Source: a virus. Taken from it: a stretch of DNA of 42,814 nucleotides. Positions within the stretch are counted from its first letter, which is position 1. Each line of letters starts with the position of its first letter. The stretch covers positions 1 through 42,814 of the IMG/VR virus record IMGVR_UViG_3300027843_000076; one strand, 5' to 3'. This document shows positions 15,321 to 25,100 of the stretch, piece by piece. The notes under the pieces were generated by a model. It did no database searches, was not told where the DNA came from, and saw nothing but the letters and a program-made list of their open reading frames with translations. A program made the translations under genes and the position numbers.

Positions 15321-16337
15321 ATGAATATTTTTGCATTCCTAAAAAAGAAGAACAATGCTGCTGGTGAACTCGTCACAAGCTTTGACCTTGGTCAATCTGA
15401 CTTCAGGTTACAGACTGGGCAAGGTGCTCAATTTCCAGACGGAAACTTCAAAGTAACGATAGAAGATGAAATAGTCTATGTAATATCTCGTTCAACAGAA
15501 CTTTGCTCAACACTTCGTGCTCAAGAAGGAACTGCTGAAGCATATCACCCATCTGGAACACCTGTTCAGTTAAGAATTACAGAGGGTATTTTTAGTGAGA
15601 TTGAAGACTCTATCAACGATGTTGTAGGTGAGATTAACACTCACGAAGCAGATATTGCAGCTCACGGAGCTACTGGAGCAGTAGTCGGAACTACTAAGAC
15701 TCAGACTCTCACCAACAAGACTCTCGTATCACCAGTGATAGCAGACCTAACAAATGTAAACCACTCACACGCAGATGCTGCAGGTGGTGGTCTTATTGTT
15801 ACGGTTCCTACTGGATGTATGCTCCCATTTGTTGGTGCAGCAGCACCTTCTGGTTATCTACTCTGCCAGGGTCAAGCAATAAGCAGAGCGACCTATGCAA
15901 CACTTTTCGGAGTAATAGGAACTACCTACGGAGTAGGAGACGGAACAACAACCTTTAACCTGCCTAATATGCAGGACAAGTTCCCTATCGGTGCTTCTGG
16001 AACTAAGCTGAGAAACGGAACTGGTGGTGGTGTTGCTTCTATCAACTTTGAACACGCTCACACAGTAAATAACCACGCTCACGGAATCCAAACTGGTGGA
16101 TGGCACGGACACTCTGGAATCGCTTACGGTTCTGGCGATAGAGCTAACTACTACACATACGCACCTGACGGATACAATGAAGTTCACGATAACCACGCTC
16201 ACTCAGTGGGAGTATATGGTGAAGGCAATCACGCACACGGATGTGATGGCTCTGCTCCTGGAACGAACAACGCTCTCGGAACAAATGTATCAGTCATAAA
16301 CCCTTGGATAGCATTTAACTTCATCATAAGGACATAA
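15321..16337 (+). CDS. phage tail collar-domain fibre protein, 338 aa
   Basis: Residues about 165-240 hold the tail collar domain: PTGCMLPFVGAAAPSGYLLC, then GQAISRATYATLFGVIGTTYG and TTTFNLPNMQDKFPIG. The C-terminal part contains six HxH pairs (HSH, four HAH and HGH), as in fibre tips that bind metal ions along a trimer axis. The N-terminal ~85 residues form an attachment-type domain (FKVTIEDEIVYVI..., LRAQEGTAEAYHPSG). It probably mediates receptor contact. The gene follows the 34-residue gene by four bases. Confidence 0.85.
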   Translation: MNIFAFLKKKNNAAGELVTSFDLGQSDFRLQTGQGAQFPDGNFKVTIEDEIVYVISRSTELCSTLRAQEGTAEAYHPSGTPVQLRITEGIFSEIEDSINDVVGEINTHEADIAAHGATGAVVGTTKTQTLTNKTLVSPVIADLTNVNHSHADAAGGGLIVTVPTGCMLPFVGAAAPSGYLLCQGQAISRATYATLFGVIGTTYGVGDGTTTFNLPNMQDKFPIGASGTKLRNGTGGGVASINFEHAHTVNNHAHGIQTGGWHGHSGIAYGSGDRANYYTYAPDGYNEVHDNHAHSVGVYGEGNHAHGCDGSAPGTNNALGTNVSVINPWIAFNFIIRT

Positions 16338-16504
16338 TGTTAAATCAGCAGATGTTTAATCATAAAGCAATAAATGAACCTTCAGTGTTTCTGACTGTTT
16401 CTACTATTATTTCTTACAGTGCTTCAGCACCTTCTGCAAAGATACCTAAGATTAAATCTGGAGTTGTGTTATTTAAGAATAAATTAGAAACGAAAACGAG
16501 GTAA
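16337..16504 (+). CDS. hypothetical protein, 55 aa
   Basis: ATG 16337 overlaps the fibre stop by one base (TAATG), with AAGGA at 16328-16332. The product has a mildly hydrophobic middle rich in Ser, Thr and Ala and a basic end (KLETKTR). It could be a small fibre chaperone or virion protein; no family is recognised. It ends two bases before the next gene. Confidence 0.5.
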   Translation: MLNQQMFNHKAINEPSVFLTVSTIISYSASAPSAKIPKIKSGVVLFKNKLETKTR

Positions 16505-16506
16505 AA

Positions 16507-16782
16507 ATGTGTGAACACACTAATGTAGAACAATACAAACTGGTTAGACTAATCTGCCCTGATTGTGGATTAGTCAAAGAGATTTTTGTAAGGGAGAACT
16601 ACACAGAGGGATTGATAGAACAAGCCATAGAAAATGCTTCTTGCCTTCATCCAGAGACACTTACAGACGAAAGAGGAATGAAGATTTGTATGGTATGTCA
16701 CCAGATAATCGCAGTTCCACAGGGAATTATTAATACACAGCCGTCTGAATCAGAGATGGTAATACCAGAGGAAGGAGCATAA
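16507..16782 (+). CDS. zinc-ribbon protein, 91 aa
   Basis: Two CxxC pairs (CPDC near residue 17, CMVC near residue 58), with further C and H residues (CEH at the N-terminus, CLH in the middle), indicate one or two zinc sites. The C-terminal end is acidic and flexible (PSESEMVIPEEGA). It lies between the fibre and adaptor genes, with a single base before the next ATG. A role in tail assembly or in the cell cannot be told apart. Confidence 0.65.
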   Translation: MCEHTNVEQYKLVRLICPDCGLVKEIFVRENYTEGLIEQAIENASCLHPETLTDERGMKICMVCHQIIAVPQGIINTQPSESEMVIPEEGA

Positions 16783-16783
16783 T

Positions 16784-18019
16784 ATGCTAGTTTACGGTAG
16801 AAATCCTGACTTAGCAGAACAAGAGAAATCCTATATTGCTACTAAGGTAGACCCAGCAGTAAGTGAGAATACTCTTGAGATAAAATCTACTCTTGGTTTC
16901 TCAGCAAACCAAATGATTGTAGTAGGTGCTATTGGTCAGGAAAACACAGAATTAAAATACATCGGTGCTGAACCAGACCACGAAACAAGCACAATTGTTC
17001 TTAAAACTACAGGTGGTTGGTCTGGATTCCTATACCCACACTCAGTTGATGCAGTAGTTCAGGTATGTCCATACGACCAGATTGAGTTCTATAAAGCTTC
17101 CTCAGAGGGTGGAGCTTATTCGTATCTAGCTACAGTAAACCTAGATGTAGACCAAGAGTTCACAGCCTATGATGACCTTGCTGGTCTTCCTACTGATTAC
17201 TACAAGGTTCGTTTCAAAAACTCATTCCTTGGTTCAGTTTCAGAGTTTTCTGGTGAAACACCTGCTTCTGGATACACAAGCAACTCAGTTTCCTCACTTA
17301 TAGCAGCCCTTAGGATACTTGTAGGTCAGAAACCTACCGATGAAGAGCTACTTGTCCTACTAAATATGGCACAAAACGCTGTATTTGACCTAGATATTAA
17401 GTGGTTCTTTGCTAAAAAGAAGCTTACAGTGCCTATGACAGCAGATATGAGCACTATTAACCTACCAAATGACTTCAGATTACTGGGTAAATGCTACCAA
17501 AAGAGCACTACTACAGTGGTTGATACTAACGAAGTTTCACACGAAACAACTACAACAACTACCAGAACAAGCCTAAAACTAGAGAATGTTAGCTATGATT
17601 ACTACTCAGGTAGCCTATATTCAGGTAACACTCCTGGGGATAGTGCTTCAAACATCGTGCTTGATGAAGCAGAAAAGAAGTTGATAATCTACCCAACTAC
17701 CCTTCTCGGCTCAAATACTGCTACTGTCCTTACATATGATACTGACAATGTGACTGTTCTAAGGACAGTTACCACTACAGTAGTATCTACGCTTGAAATC
17801 AACTACTGGAGCATACCAACTGACCTTGCTCAGTATACTGACGAAACAGTAGTTCCTAACTCAAGAGCACTCGTATTCTGGGCAGCTTCGCAGCTAGAAT
17901 CAGCTAAGAAGAACGAAACACAGTCAAATAAGCACTGGAAAGAGTATATGGCTGCTATTAACTCAATGAACGGAAGAAGAGTAGGCGATAACCAAGACTT
18001 TAATGTGGATATGGGGTAA
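16784..18019 (+). CDS. head-tail adaptor / tail-tube (T7 gp11-like) protein, 411 aa
   Basis: Residues 1-160 are a beta-rich extension. Residues about 165-411 have the adaptor pattern of short-tailed phages: a helical start (LIAALRILVGQKPTDEELLVLLNMAQNAVFDLDIKWFF), a beta core with LPNDFRLLGKCY, LEINYWSIPTDL, and a last helix FWAASQLESAKKNETQSNKHWKEYMAAIN. Such proteins ring the portal and carry the nozzle. Its position directly before the large nozzle-like gene supports this. Homology is judged from pattern, not from a search. Confidence 0.68.
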   Translation: MLVYGRNPDLAEQEKSYIATKVDPAVSENTLEIKSTLGFSANQMIVVGAIGQENTELKYIGAEPDHETSTIVLKTTGGWSGFLYPHSVDAVVQVCPYDQIEFYKASSEGGAYSYLATVNLDVDQEFTAYDDLAGLPTDYYKVRFKNSFLGSVSEFSGETPASGYTSNSVSSLIAALRILVGQKPTDEELLVLLNMAQNAVFDLDIKWFFAKKKLTVPMTADMSTINLPNDFRLLGKCYQKSTTTVVDTNEVSHETTTTTTRTSLKLENVSYDYYSGSLYSGNTPGDSASNIVLDEAEKKLIIYPTTLLGSNTATVLTYDTDNVTVLRTVTTTVVSTLEINYWSIPTDLAQYTDETVVPNSRALVFWAASQLESAKKNETQSNKHWKEYMAAINSMNGRRVGDNQDFNVDMG

Positions 18020-18021
18020 AG

Positions 18022-19800
18022 ATGGCAATTAAAACAAAAGAGTATTACAACCTATGTGGTGGAAATAACACGATGACTTCAGGGCTTCTGATGAAGCCTG
18101 ACGAAGTTCAGCACTCGGTAAACGCTGTATTTGATACTATCGGTCTGGTTGAGAAAGCCCCAGGTCACTCTTTGTTTTGGAATCTAGGTGTCGGTGCTAC
18201 CCCAGTCAGAAGAATTGAGCAACTAGGTGCTAACTATTACGCACTACACGGTGGCTCAATTTACAAAAAGGGCGTTGGAGCTCCAATCGCTTCTGGTCTA
18301 AAGACGACATCACCTATAGAGAAGATGCTAAATCACCTATTCTACATATCTGACTCAGGAGTAATGCACTCCACAAACGGAACAATAGTTGATGACCTTC
18401 ATCTAAGAAACTGCCCTACTGGTGTTGACTACATCAAAGTAGCAAACAATAGGATGTATGCAGTGAAGGGTAACAGAATATTCATTTCTTCTCCTGTTGG
18501 AAGAATCGTCTGTCAGGTAGCTAACTCTCAGACTAAAGATGGTCTTAAGGTAACAGTAGATTCAACTCGCTACCTTAAAAAGGATACAGTAGTTGATGTC
18601 TACTCTTCTGACGGTCAAATTAAGAAAGATACATTTACCATTACGGCTAATGGTTCAAGCAAAGAGTTCACAGCTTCTGCTCGTGCTCAGATAGTAGATG
18701 AGGTGGTAAATGAAGCTCGTGATGGTGTCAGAGTCAATTTCACCATAGATAATGAGATGATTCTAGGTAATGCAGTAGTCAAGGTAGCTGGAGTAACTAA
18801 GGTTCTAGGCACTGACTATACTGAACTTGATACTAAAACGATTGGTTTTTATGTAGCACCTGCTAACAATGCTACTGTCACAGTTACCTACTACAGAAGG
18901 CTCGTAGCTGGAGACTTAATCTACTATGCCAACGGTAAGGACACCGACACCATTATGTGGGCTACAGACGAGTCCACTGGTGACTGGTTTGAGACTCAGG
19001 GGGATGATGGGAACCCAGTGGGTTTAATTGGTCAGGGAGGCTCTCTGGTGGTCATACAGCCACAGTCTACTTGGCGTTTCACAGAGACTGCTTACACTCA
19101 GATTGCTGCAGTAGGAACTCTATCACCAGAAACCATTAAGGTTGTCGGTAAGATGGGTGTTTTCACTAACGACCAGGGAATATGGTTAATTGATGGGAAT
19201 GATGTCTATAAGGCATCTACAAAGGTAGACAAATACTTTGAAGGCGTAGATGGAGCAACAATCCCATACTGGTCAGCAGGTTTCTCTGGTAACAAATACA
19301 GAGTATGGATTGGCGACACTACCTATAAAGGTGTTACAAACTGCGAGATTATCTTTGATACTGCCTCTCAGAAGTTTGAAACTCTATCAACCTTCGGTGT
19401 TTATAGCTACAAAGGGTTCGTAAGCAACAACAAATTGGCACTTTATGCTGGTAATGACGCTGGAGAGGTATTCAAACTTGATGATGGTTACTCTGCAGAC
19501 GGTGAAGCTATCAACTTTATTCTAATGACTCGTGATAACTACCTAGACTCTCCTGGTCTAATAAAGCTATTCAACCGAGTAGTCTTCTACACGAAACCAG
19601 GAACGATAGTAAATATAGAATACGCAGTTGATTCTGGTCAGTGGATTAGTCTTGGAGAGGTGAATCAACCTTCACAGGCGTTTGATTTATCAGACATCAG
19701 AGGAACCTACATCACATTCCTAATCACGGAATCTTCTAAGAGAGAGTTCCCTGGAATCTTAGGATATGAGGTTAGTGGTTCTTACGATGAGGAAATTTAA
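18022..19800 (+). CDS. tail nozzle / tubular protein B-like, 592 aa
   Basis: The product is beta-rich throughout, with repeating propeller-like blades (ANYYALHGGSIYKKG, MLNHLFYISDSGVMHSTNG, ANNRMYAVKGNRIFISSP, QGIWLIDGNDVYKAS, NKLALYAGNDAGEVFKLDDG). An inserted jelly-roll-like part covers about residues 170-310. This matches the tail-tube nozzle proteins (T7 gp12 or P22 gp10 type) that extend below the adaptor. It ends TAATG with the next gene. Identity follows from pattern and from the adaptor upstream. Confidence 0.72.
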   Translation: MAIKTKEYYNLCGGNNTMTSGLLMKPDEVQHSVNAVFDTIGLVEKAPGHSLFWNLGVGATPVRRIEQLGANYYALHGGSIYKKGVGAPIASGLKTTSPIEKMLNHLFYISDSGVMHSTNGTIVDDLHLRNCPTGVDYIKVANNRMYAVKGNRIFISSPVGRIVCQVANSQTKDGLKVTVDSTRYLKKDTVVDVYSSDGQIKKDTFTITANGSSKEFTASARAQIVDEVVNEARDGVRVNFTIDNEMILGNAVVKVAGVTKVLGTDYTELDTKTIGFYVAPANNATVTVTYYRRLVAGDLIYYANGKDTDTIMWATDESTGDWFETQGDDGNPVGLIGQGGSLVVIQPQSTWRFTETAYTQIAAVGTLSPETIKVVGKMGVFTNDQGIWLIDGNDVYKASTKVDKYFEGVDGATIPYWSAGFSGNKYRVWIGDTTYKGVTNCEIIFDTASQKFETLSTFGVYSYKGFVSNNKLALYAGNDAGEVFKLDDGYSADGEAINFILMTRDNYLDSPGLIKLFNRVVFYTKPGTIVNIEYAVDSGQWISLGEVNQPSQAFDLSDIRGTYITFLITESSKREFPGILGYEVSGSYDEEI

Positions 19801-20474
19801 TGGCAGATATTGAAGACAAAGTAATCCCCACCTACGAAGACTTCGGAATGGACAATCTGATGAGGTCTACTGCTGGGCGTGTGTCTTCTGGTTATATGTC
19901 GCAAGCTGATACTGATGTGAACTTTGAATCCATTGGTCAGGATAAGATTAAGGTTAATGATAATGGTCAGATAGTCACTATCAAGAGCTATGTTGATAAC
20001 CAAGTAGGGGTTCTTGTAAGCGACATCTCTAATATGATGAACAGTGTTGGCTCAAAGGCTAATGTTACTTCATTCAGGTTCAGGAATAACAATGGAGCTG
20101 GTAGCAGAAGTGTTACTACTAACAACAGTTGGGTTGAAGTTCCTGGGTGGTCAAATAACACTATTATTCCAACTTCAGATGGATTTATTTCTGGTCAGTT
20201 TCTGATGATGGCTATTTCCAATGGTCTTGATAGCCAAATGTGTTTATATGTGAACGGAGTATCAAAACTAACTGATTTTGGGTGTTCATATGTTCATCAA
20301 GCAGGAGTTTGGAATATACACACAATTCCATTTGAGTTTCCAGTAGCTGCTGGCAAGCCATACAAGCTTTCAGTTTGGTGGCGTATTAGTGGTGGTGGAA
20401 ACCTAACAGTTTGTAATAACAACACCGACCAACAGTTCCCAACGGAAATATCAGGTATCATCGTCAGTAAATAG
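19800..20474 (+). CDS. beta-rich tail-associated virion protein, 224 aa
   Basis: The N-terminal ~75 residues contain a helix leading into a short coiled region (VDNQVGVLVSDISNMMNS). The C-terminal ~140 residues look like a jelly roll (SFRFRNNNGAGSRSVTTNNSWVEVPGW, then MCLYVNGVSKL and KPYKLSVWWRISGGGN). This suits a small fibre or tail-tip subunit that trimerises. ATG 19800 is coupled to the preceding stop. No family is recognised. Confidence 0.65.
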   Translation: MADIEDKVIPTYEDFGMDNLMRSTAGRVSSGYMSQADTDVNFESIGQDKIKVNDNGQIVTIKSYVDNQVGVLVSDISNMMNSVGSKANVTSFRFRNNNGAGSRSVTTNNSWVEVPGWSNNTIIPTSDGFISGQFLMMAISNGLDSQMCLYVNGVSKLTDFGCSYVHQAGVWNIHTIPFEFPVAAGKPYKLSVWWRISGGGNLTVCNNNTDQQFPTEISGIIVSK

Positions 20475-20494
20475 TATCGTGCCAGTATTAAAAA

Positions 20495-20503
20495 TGTTAA
20501 AAT
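20495..20503 (+). promoter_or_regulatory. weak extended -10 promoter candidate
   Basis: TGTTAAAAT (TGn plus TAAAAT at 20498-20503) lies in the 52-base gap before the LysM gene. No clear -35 box is seen. The following AATAGATATA resembles the sequence after the TATAAT box at 5742. It could give a local start for the internal virion genes. Confidence 0.25.
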
Positions 20504-20526
20504 AGATATAAGGAAAAGGAAGAACA

Positions 20527-21381
20527 ATGAGTTATACAGTAAAAGCAGGAGACACGCTGTGGGGGATAGCCCAAAGGCTACTAGGAGATGGTTCTAGGTG
20601 GCGAGAGTTGGGCTATACAGGTAATCCTAATACAATGCCTATCGGAACTGTCCTTACTGGAGCTGGAACTGGAGGAGCTGCACCTGCACCTACAGCAGCA
20701 CCAACTGCCTCTACAACAAGCTCTACTGCAACTGCAGTTATTACTGAAGAGCAGAAGAAAACTAATGCACTTAACGACTTAAACACATTCTTAGGAACTT
20801 GGGGTCTTCCTTCCGAGTTTCTTACCAATGCTGATGGAACTCAAGTCAAAGATGCAAATGGTGTTCCAATTGCTAATATGGGCTACACAAACTGGGTAAA
20901 CTCTCTCACAAATGACGAGGGTAACTCAATGAAAGCAGGAATTGCTGTTCCTGGAGTCCAAGACAACTATAAAAATGAAATGATAAATGCTGCCCAACTC
21001 TACAAACCAGAGTGGCAGCGTAAACTTGGGAACCAACAGACTGATGTCTGGAAATCTGAAGCTTCTACTGCTGGTTCTGTTGGTAATGCGATAAAAGATG
21101 TTTATAACAGATACTCTTCAGGTGGAATCGTTGGTGGTCTAAAGCAACAGGCTGAACAATCTGCCCTTGATAGTGGTAAAGAAATGTATGACCAAGTGGC
21201 AGAAGCCAATAAAAGATGGCAGTCTGACTTCAAGATGGCACAAAAAGAGGGTGCAATGGGGTATGCTGCTACTTCTCGTAAGAAGAAGATTGGAACTTAC
21301 CAAGCTGGATTGGTCAATAAGTATCAAATTACAGACCCTACGATGCAAAATGCAATAAATAATTATTCAACAGGAGCATAG
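20527..21381 (+). CDS. internal virion protein with N-terminal LysM domain, 284 aa
   Basis: Residues 1-45 form a LysM peptidoglycan-binding module (YTVKAGDTLWGIAQRLLGDGSRWRELG...NPNTMPIGTVL). An Ala, Pro and Thr-rich linker follows (about 46-75), then a helical region that ends in basic KKKIGTYQ. AAGGAAAAGGA precedes ATG 20527. Its place between the nozzle and a giant internal protein suggests an ejected or tail-tip protein that holds the phage at the cell wall. LysM is usual in lysins, so a virion role is inferred from context. Confidence 0.75.
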   Translation: MSYTVKAGDTLWGIAQRLLGDGSRWRELGYTGNPNTMPIGTVLTGAGTGGAAPAPTAAPTASTTSSTATAVITEEQKKTNALNDLNTFLGTWGLPSEFLTNADGTQVKDANGVPIANMGYTNWVNSLTNDEGNSMKAGIAVPGVQDNYKNEMINAAQLYKPEWQRKLGNQQTDVWKSEASTAGSVGNAIKDVYNRYSSGGIVGGLKQQAEQSALDSGKEMYDQVAEANKRWQSDFKMAQKEGAMGYAATSRKKKIGTYQAGLVNKYQITDPTMQNAINNYSTGA

Positions 21382-21383
21382 AT

Positions 21384-22112
21384 ATGAGTTCACAAGACGA
21401 TTATAATGCCTGGCAAGCAGAGGCTGCCAAACTACCTGGACTGATAACAGCTAGTGACCCAACAGCCTTAACAAACGAAATAAATACAGGGTTAAACAAC
21501 AATAAGGACATAACGGATGCTCAAGCCAGAGCAAACGAAGCTGCAATTCAAACGCAGTCTTATTACAATAATGCCAATAACCCAGAATTGATGGGATTGG
21601 ATGTCTCTTCTCGTATGAGACTGGGGGATATTAACTCTTCTACAGATAGAATGAACAGCCAGATGCTTGGAGCATATGCTGCTTCTCGTAAAGGCTCTGT
21701 TGCTGATGCTATAACTGCCTGGAAAGAAGCTCAAGCAATTAAGCTAAAGGCTGCACAAGAAGCAGCTGACAACCTAAAGGCTAAGTATCAAGCTTCATAT
21801 CAGAGAGAGCAGGATGCAATCCAAAATTCTAAGGGCTCTGGCACAGGTAGTTCACCTTCTGGAGACGACTACAAGAGACTTGCAGCTACTATGCTTCAGG
21901 CTAAGTATAACGAAGGTAAGGCTAAATTTGCTAAGAGTGGACAGAAAGAACCTGCTTGGTATCGTGAATCTGTTGGTGAAGAAGTTGCTCAGAGTATGCC
22001 TTGGTTGAGAACATACATTATGGGCGACCAGTGGTCTGGTGGCGTAAAAGACGAGACAAAGACAAAGGGTCTATTATATGAAATCTATGGCGATAACGGT
22101 GGATGGTATTAA
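21384..22112 (+). CDS. helical internal virion protein, 242 aa (putative)
   Basis: The product is rich in Ala, Asn, Gln and Lys, mainly helical, with a coiled-coil-like centre (AITAWKEAQAIKLKAAQEAADNLKAKYQ) and an aromatic C-terminal end. It starts two bases after the LysM gene and stops 13 bases before the 2349-residue gene. This three-gene order recalls T7 gp14-gp15-gp16 ejection proteins, small to giant. Specific homology is not visible. Confidence 0.6.
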   Translation: MSSQDDYNAWQAEAAKLPGLITASDPTALTNEINTGLNNNKDITDAQARANEAAIQTQSYYNNANNPELMGLDVSSRMRLGDINSSTDRMNSQMLGAYAASRKGSVADAITAWKEAQAIKLKAAQEAADNLKAKYQASYQREQDAIQNSKGSGTGSSPSGDDYKRLAATMLQAKYNEGKAKFAKSGQKEPAWYRESVGEEVAQSMPWLRTYIMGDQWSGGVKDETKTKGLLYEIYGDNGGWY

Positions 22113-22125
22113 GAAGGAGAACTAA

Positions 22126-25100
22126 ATGGCTCGTAATTGGATTGATGACGCAATTGACAGTTATCGCAATGGGGATTCATCAAAAGTTCTCTCAGTCTTC
22201 AGCAATGATGATGATAGAAGAGCTCGCCTATTAGATGACGAAAGACGCAGGAAGGCAGAGAGAGCTCAACAAGAGCTAAAGGCTGAAGGCGAAAGACAGA
22301 AGCAAAAACAGCAAGACCTTGAGAACTCATTTAGTCATAAGGTAGGAAACCCTATCGCTAGAGGCGTAACTGGATTTGGTAGAGAAGCTCTTAACTGGTT
22401 AGGTAAGGGCGTTCTTGGTAATCAACTTGCTAACGATGCTGCAGAAGGTAAGCTAAACCTTGGAACCATAGGTGCTGAGGCAGCTCAGGGAACTGGAAAG
22501 CTTGCAGACTGGGTAAAAGAAAAGACTGGTTTTGATACTGGTCTAACAGGTCTTAACGATAGCAAGAAGATTGAAGACTTCAAGAACCGTTCAACAGAAA
22601 CTGCTAAGGCTAACCAAGGACTAGCTAAACTTGCTCAGGCTGATAAAGCTGCCTATAACTTCAAATTAGAGATGGCTAAACAAGCCGAGAGAAAAGGTAT
22701 TCCTGGAGCGACACTAGCAAGAGAACAACTAGAGCTATGGAACCCTTATGACAAGGGTGCTATTGACTATAGAAGAACTCTAATCGGTGAGAACAACGAT
22801 GCTGTCACCTCTAAGAATGTCAGAGAAGCACAGATTGCCCAAGAAGAGAACTCTGTAAGTATGGGGGTAGTTACTCCTGAACAAGCAAACGCAGACATTA
22901 ATCTTGGTAACGAGTTTGATAAATGGGGTGGTGTAGCAGGAACAATCCTTCCTACCGTAGCACTCTATATGGCAGGTGGTGCTGCAGCTACTAAGATTGC
23001 TGCTCCAGAGGCTGCCTCTACTGCACTTGGAACATTCGGAAGAACATTCGCTGCTAACACGGCATTTGATATTCCTGCTGGGCAAGCAATGTTCTCAGAT
23101 GAGGGTGGTGGAACTCGTGGTGAGCAAGGTGCTATAGATGTAACAGCTGCAGCTGGTATCTCATCACTTTCAATGGCTAATAAGAGCGTCAGAGCTGCTC
23201 AAATACTAGGTAAACTAGATAAGGCAGGAGCCACTACAGATGGTCTAACAGCCTGGAATCCACAGGTTGTGCTTAACGAATCAAAGACAATGCTTCGCTC
23301 TCTTAGACCTGATTTAACAGAAGACGCTATCAACGCAATGGGTCCAATGGGAGTAAGAAAAGCCGTCAACCAGACGATTGATGGTGGAACCGTTGGTATG
23401 GGCAAGAATAAGTATTCTGTAACAGGTATGACACCTGAGACTCTAGCAGATGCAGCTTATTCAACTACTAACCGTGGTAATCTTGCTAACTCATTTATTA
23501 ATAACGCTACAGATGCAGCTAAGAACCCAGATAGTGCTTCTGCTTTTGCTGCTCGTGGAGCACAATTACAAGACATAGCTACCAAAGATGCAGTCATTAA
23601 GAAGATTGCAGGAGACTTTGGTCAGGACTATGAACAGGTTGCTAAGGCACTGGAAGCACACAATACAGAGCAGGTTAAGGATGTTTATAGGAAGATGGCT
23701 ATAGCTGAGGGCAGAATCAAACCAGACAACCAACTAGACCTATCTCCTAACGCTAACCAACAGAAGCTTGAGTTCACAGGAAATGAGAATGTTCCAGGTG
23801 CTCAGGGTGCTGTTGTTGAGGATATTACTCCACCAAGACAGTCACCTATGCTTGATGCTCCTGAAGGTGGTAAGTTTACAGCTCCATTTGTAGGAGAAGT
23901 TGGTCCTAAGACCCCAACAATAATTGAAAGTGCTAAGAAAGCAGTAGCTGGTAAAAAGGCTGCTTCTAAGAAGGCTTATGTAGTAGCTACTAAGGAAGGC
24001 ACGGAGATTATAGAAGCTAAGGATGTTGAAAAGGTAGTAAACATCAAGAACGCTGAGACAGGTAACACGAAAGTAATCACAACCAAGGCTGGTAAAACAG
24101 TTTCTGCTGCAGAGATTACGGTTGATGCTAAAGCCTCAGACCCAAGGACTTTCAATAAAGCGAATATGAATAGCTACAAGAAGGGTGACATCATTGTAGT
24201 AGACGGTGAAGAAAGAGTCTTCCAGGAACTTCAAGATGGTAAATGGCTCAAAACTAAGAAGGTAGGAGACCTAACGGACTCTACTTCTAGCAAGAACATT
24301 GACTACATTGAAGACTCTGCTCCTGCTGCTCCTACACCAGTAGCTACTCCTAAAAAGGAAATCACAGCAAAGCAAAAAGAAGGCATAATTGAAAAGGTAG
24401 CTGAGCGTATCAAGAGAGAGACTCCAAACATTATCTCTGATAAGACTGCCAAGAAGATTGCAGTTGAGAAATATGACGAAGCTACTAAGAGTATCACCTC
24501 CCTTGAGAAGAAGGGCTGGGAGAAGATGCCAGAGGCTGGAGAGGGTGTCTATACTAACCGTGCTGGAGCTGCAGTTAAGAAGCTTGAGGATGGAACATTT
24601 GAAGTCCAAGACCACTTCGGTCACATAAATACATTTGAGAATGAAGACCTAATGAATAGCTATGTCGGAAGACACTTCACTGAGAAGACTCCTATTCAGA
24701 TTAAACAAGAGAAACTTGCTAAGAAAGCATACGACCATATCCTAAAGAACGATGGTATCACTATTAAGACTGGTAACAATGTCCAGCCTAAAGAGGGATT
24801 CGTCTACAGTATGGAGAAGGGTAAGGAGACTATCGTTCCTGCCAAAGAACTATCTGAAGACCACATTGAAACTTTCCTAAGAGATAACTGGAACGAACTA
24901 TCTAAGCCTGGAAACCACTTTGGTGCTTGGCTTGATGATGGTGACTTCTACCTAGATGTATCAATCGTTGGTAAAGACCAAGCTAAGGCTGTAGCAGACG
25001 CTTTCGGTAAAGAACAAATAGCAGTTTGGGATTTAGCTAAGGGAACAGGTATTGAGACTGGATGGAAACCAGTGAGCGTAAAGGCTCAAGCAGCAACTGA

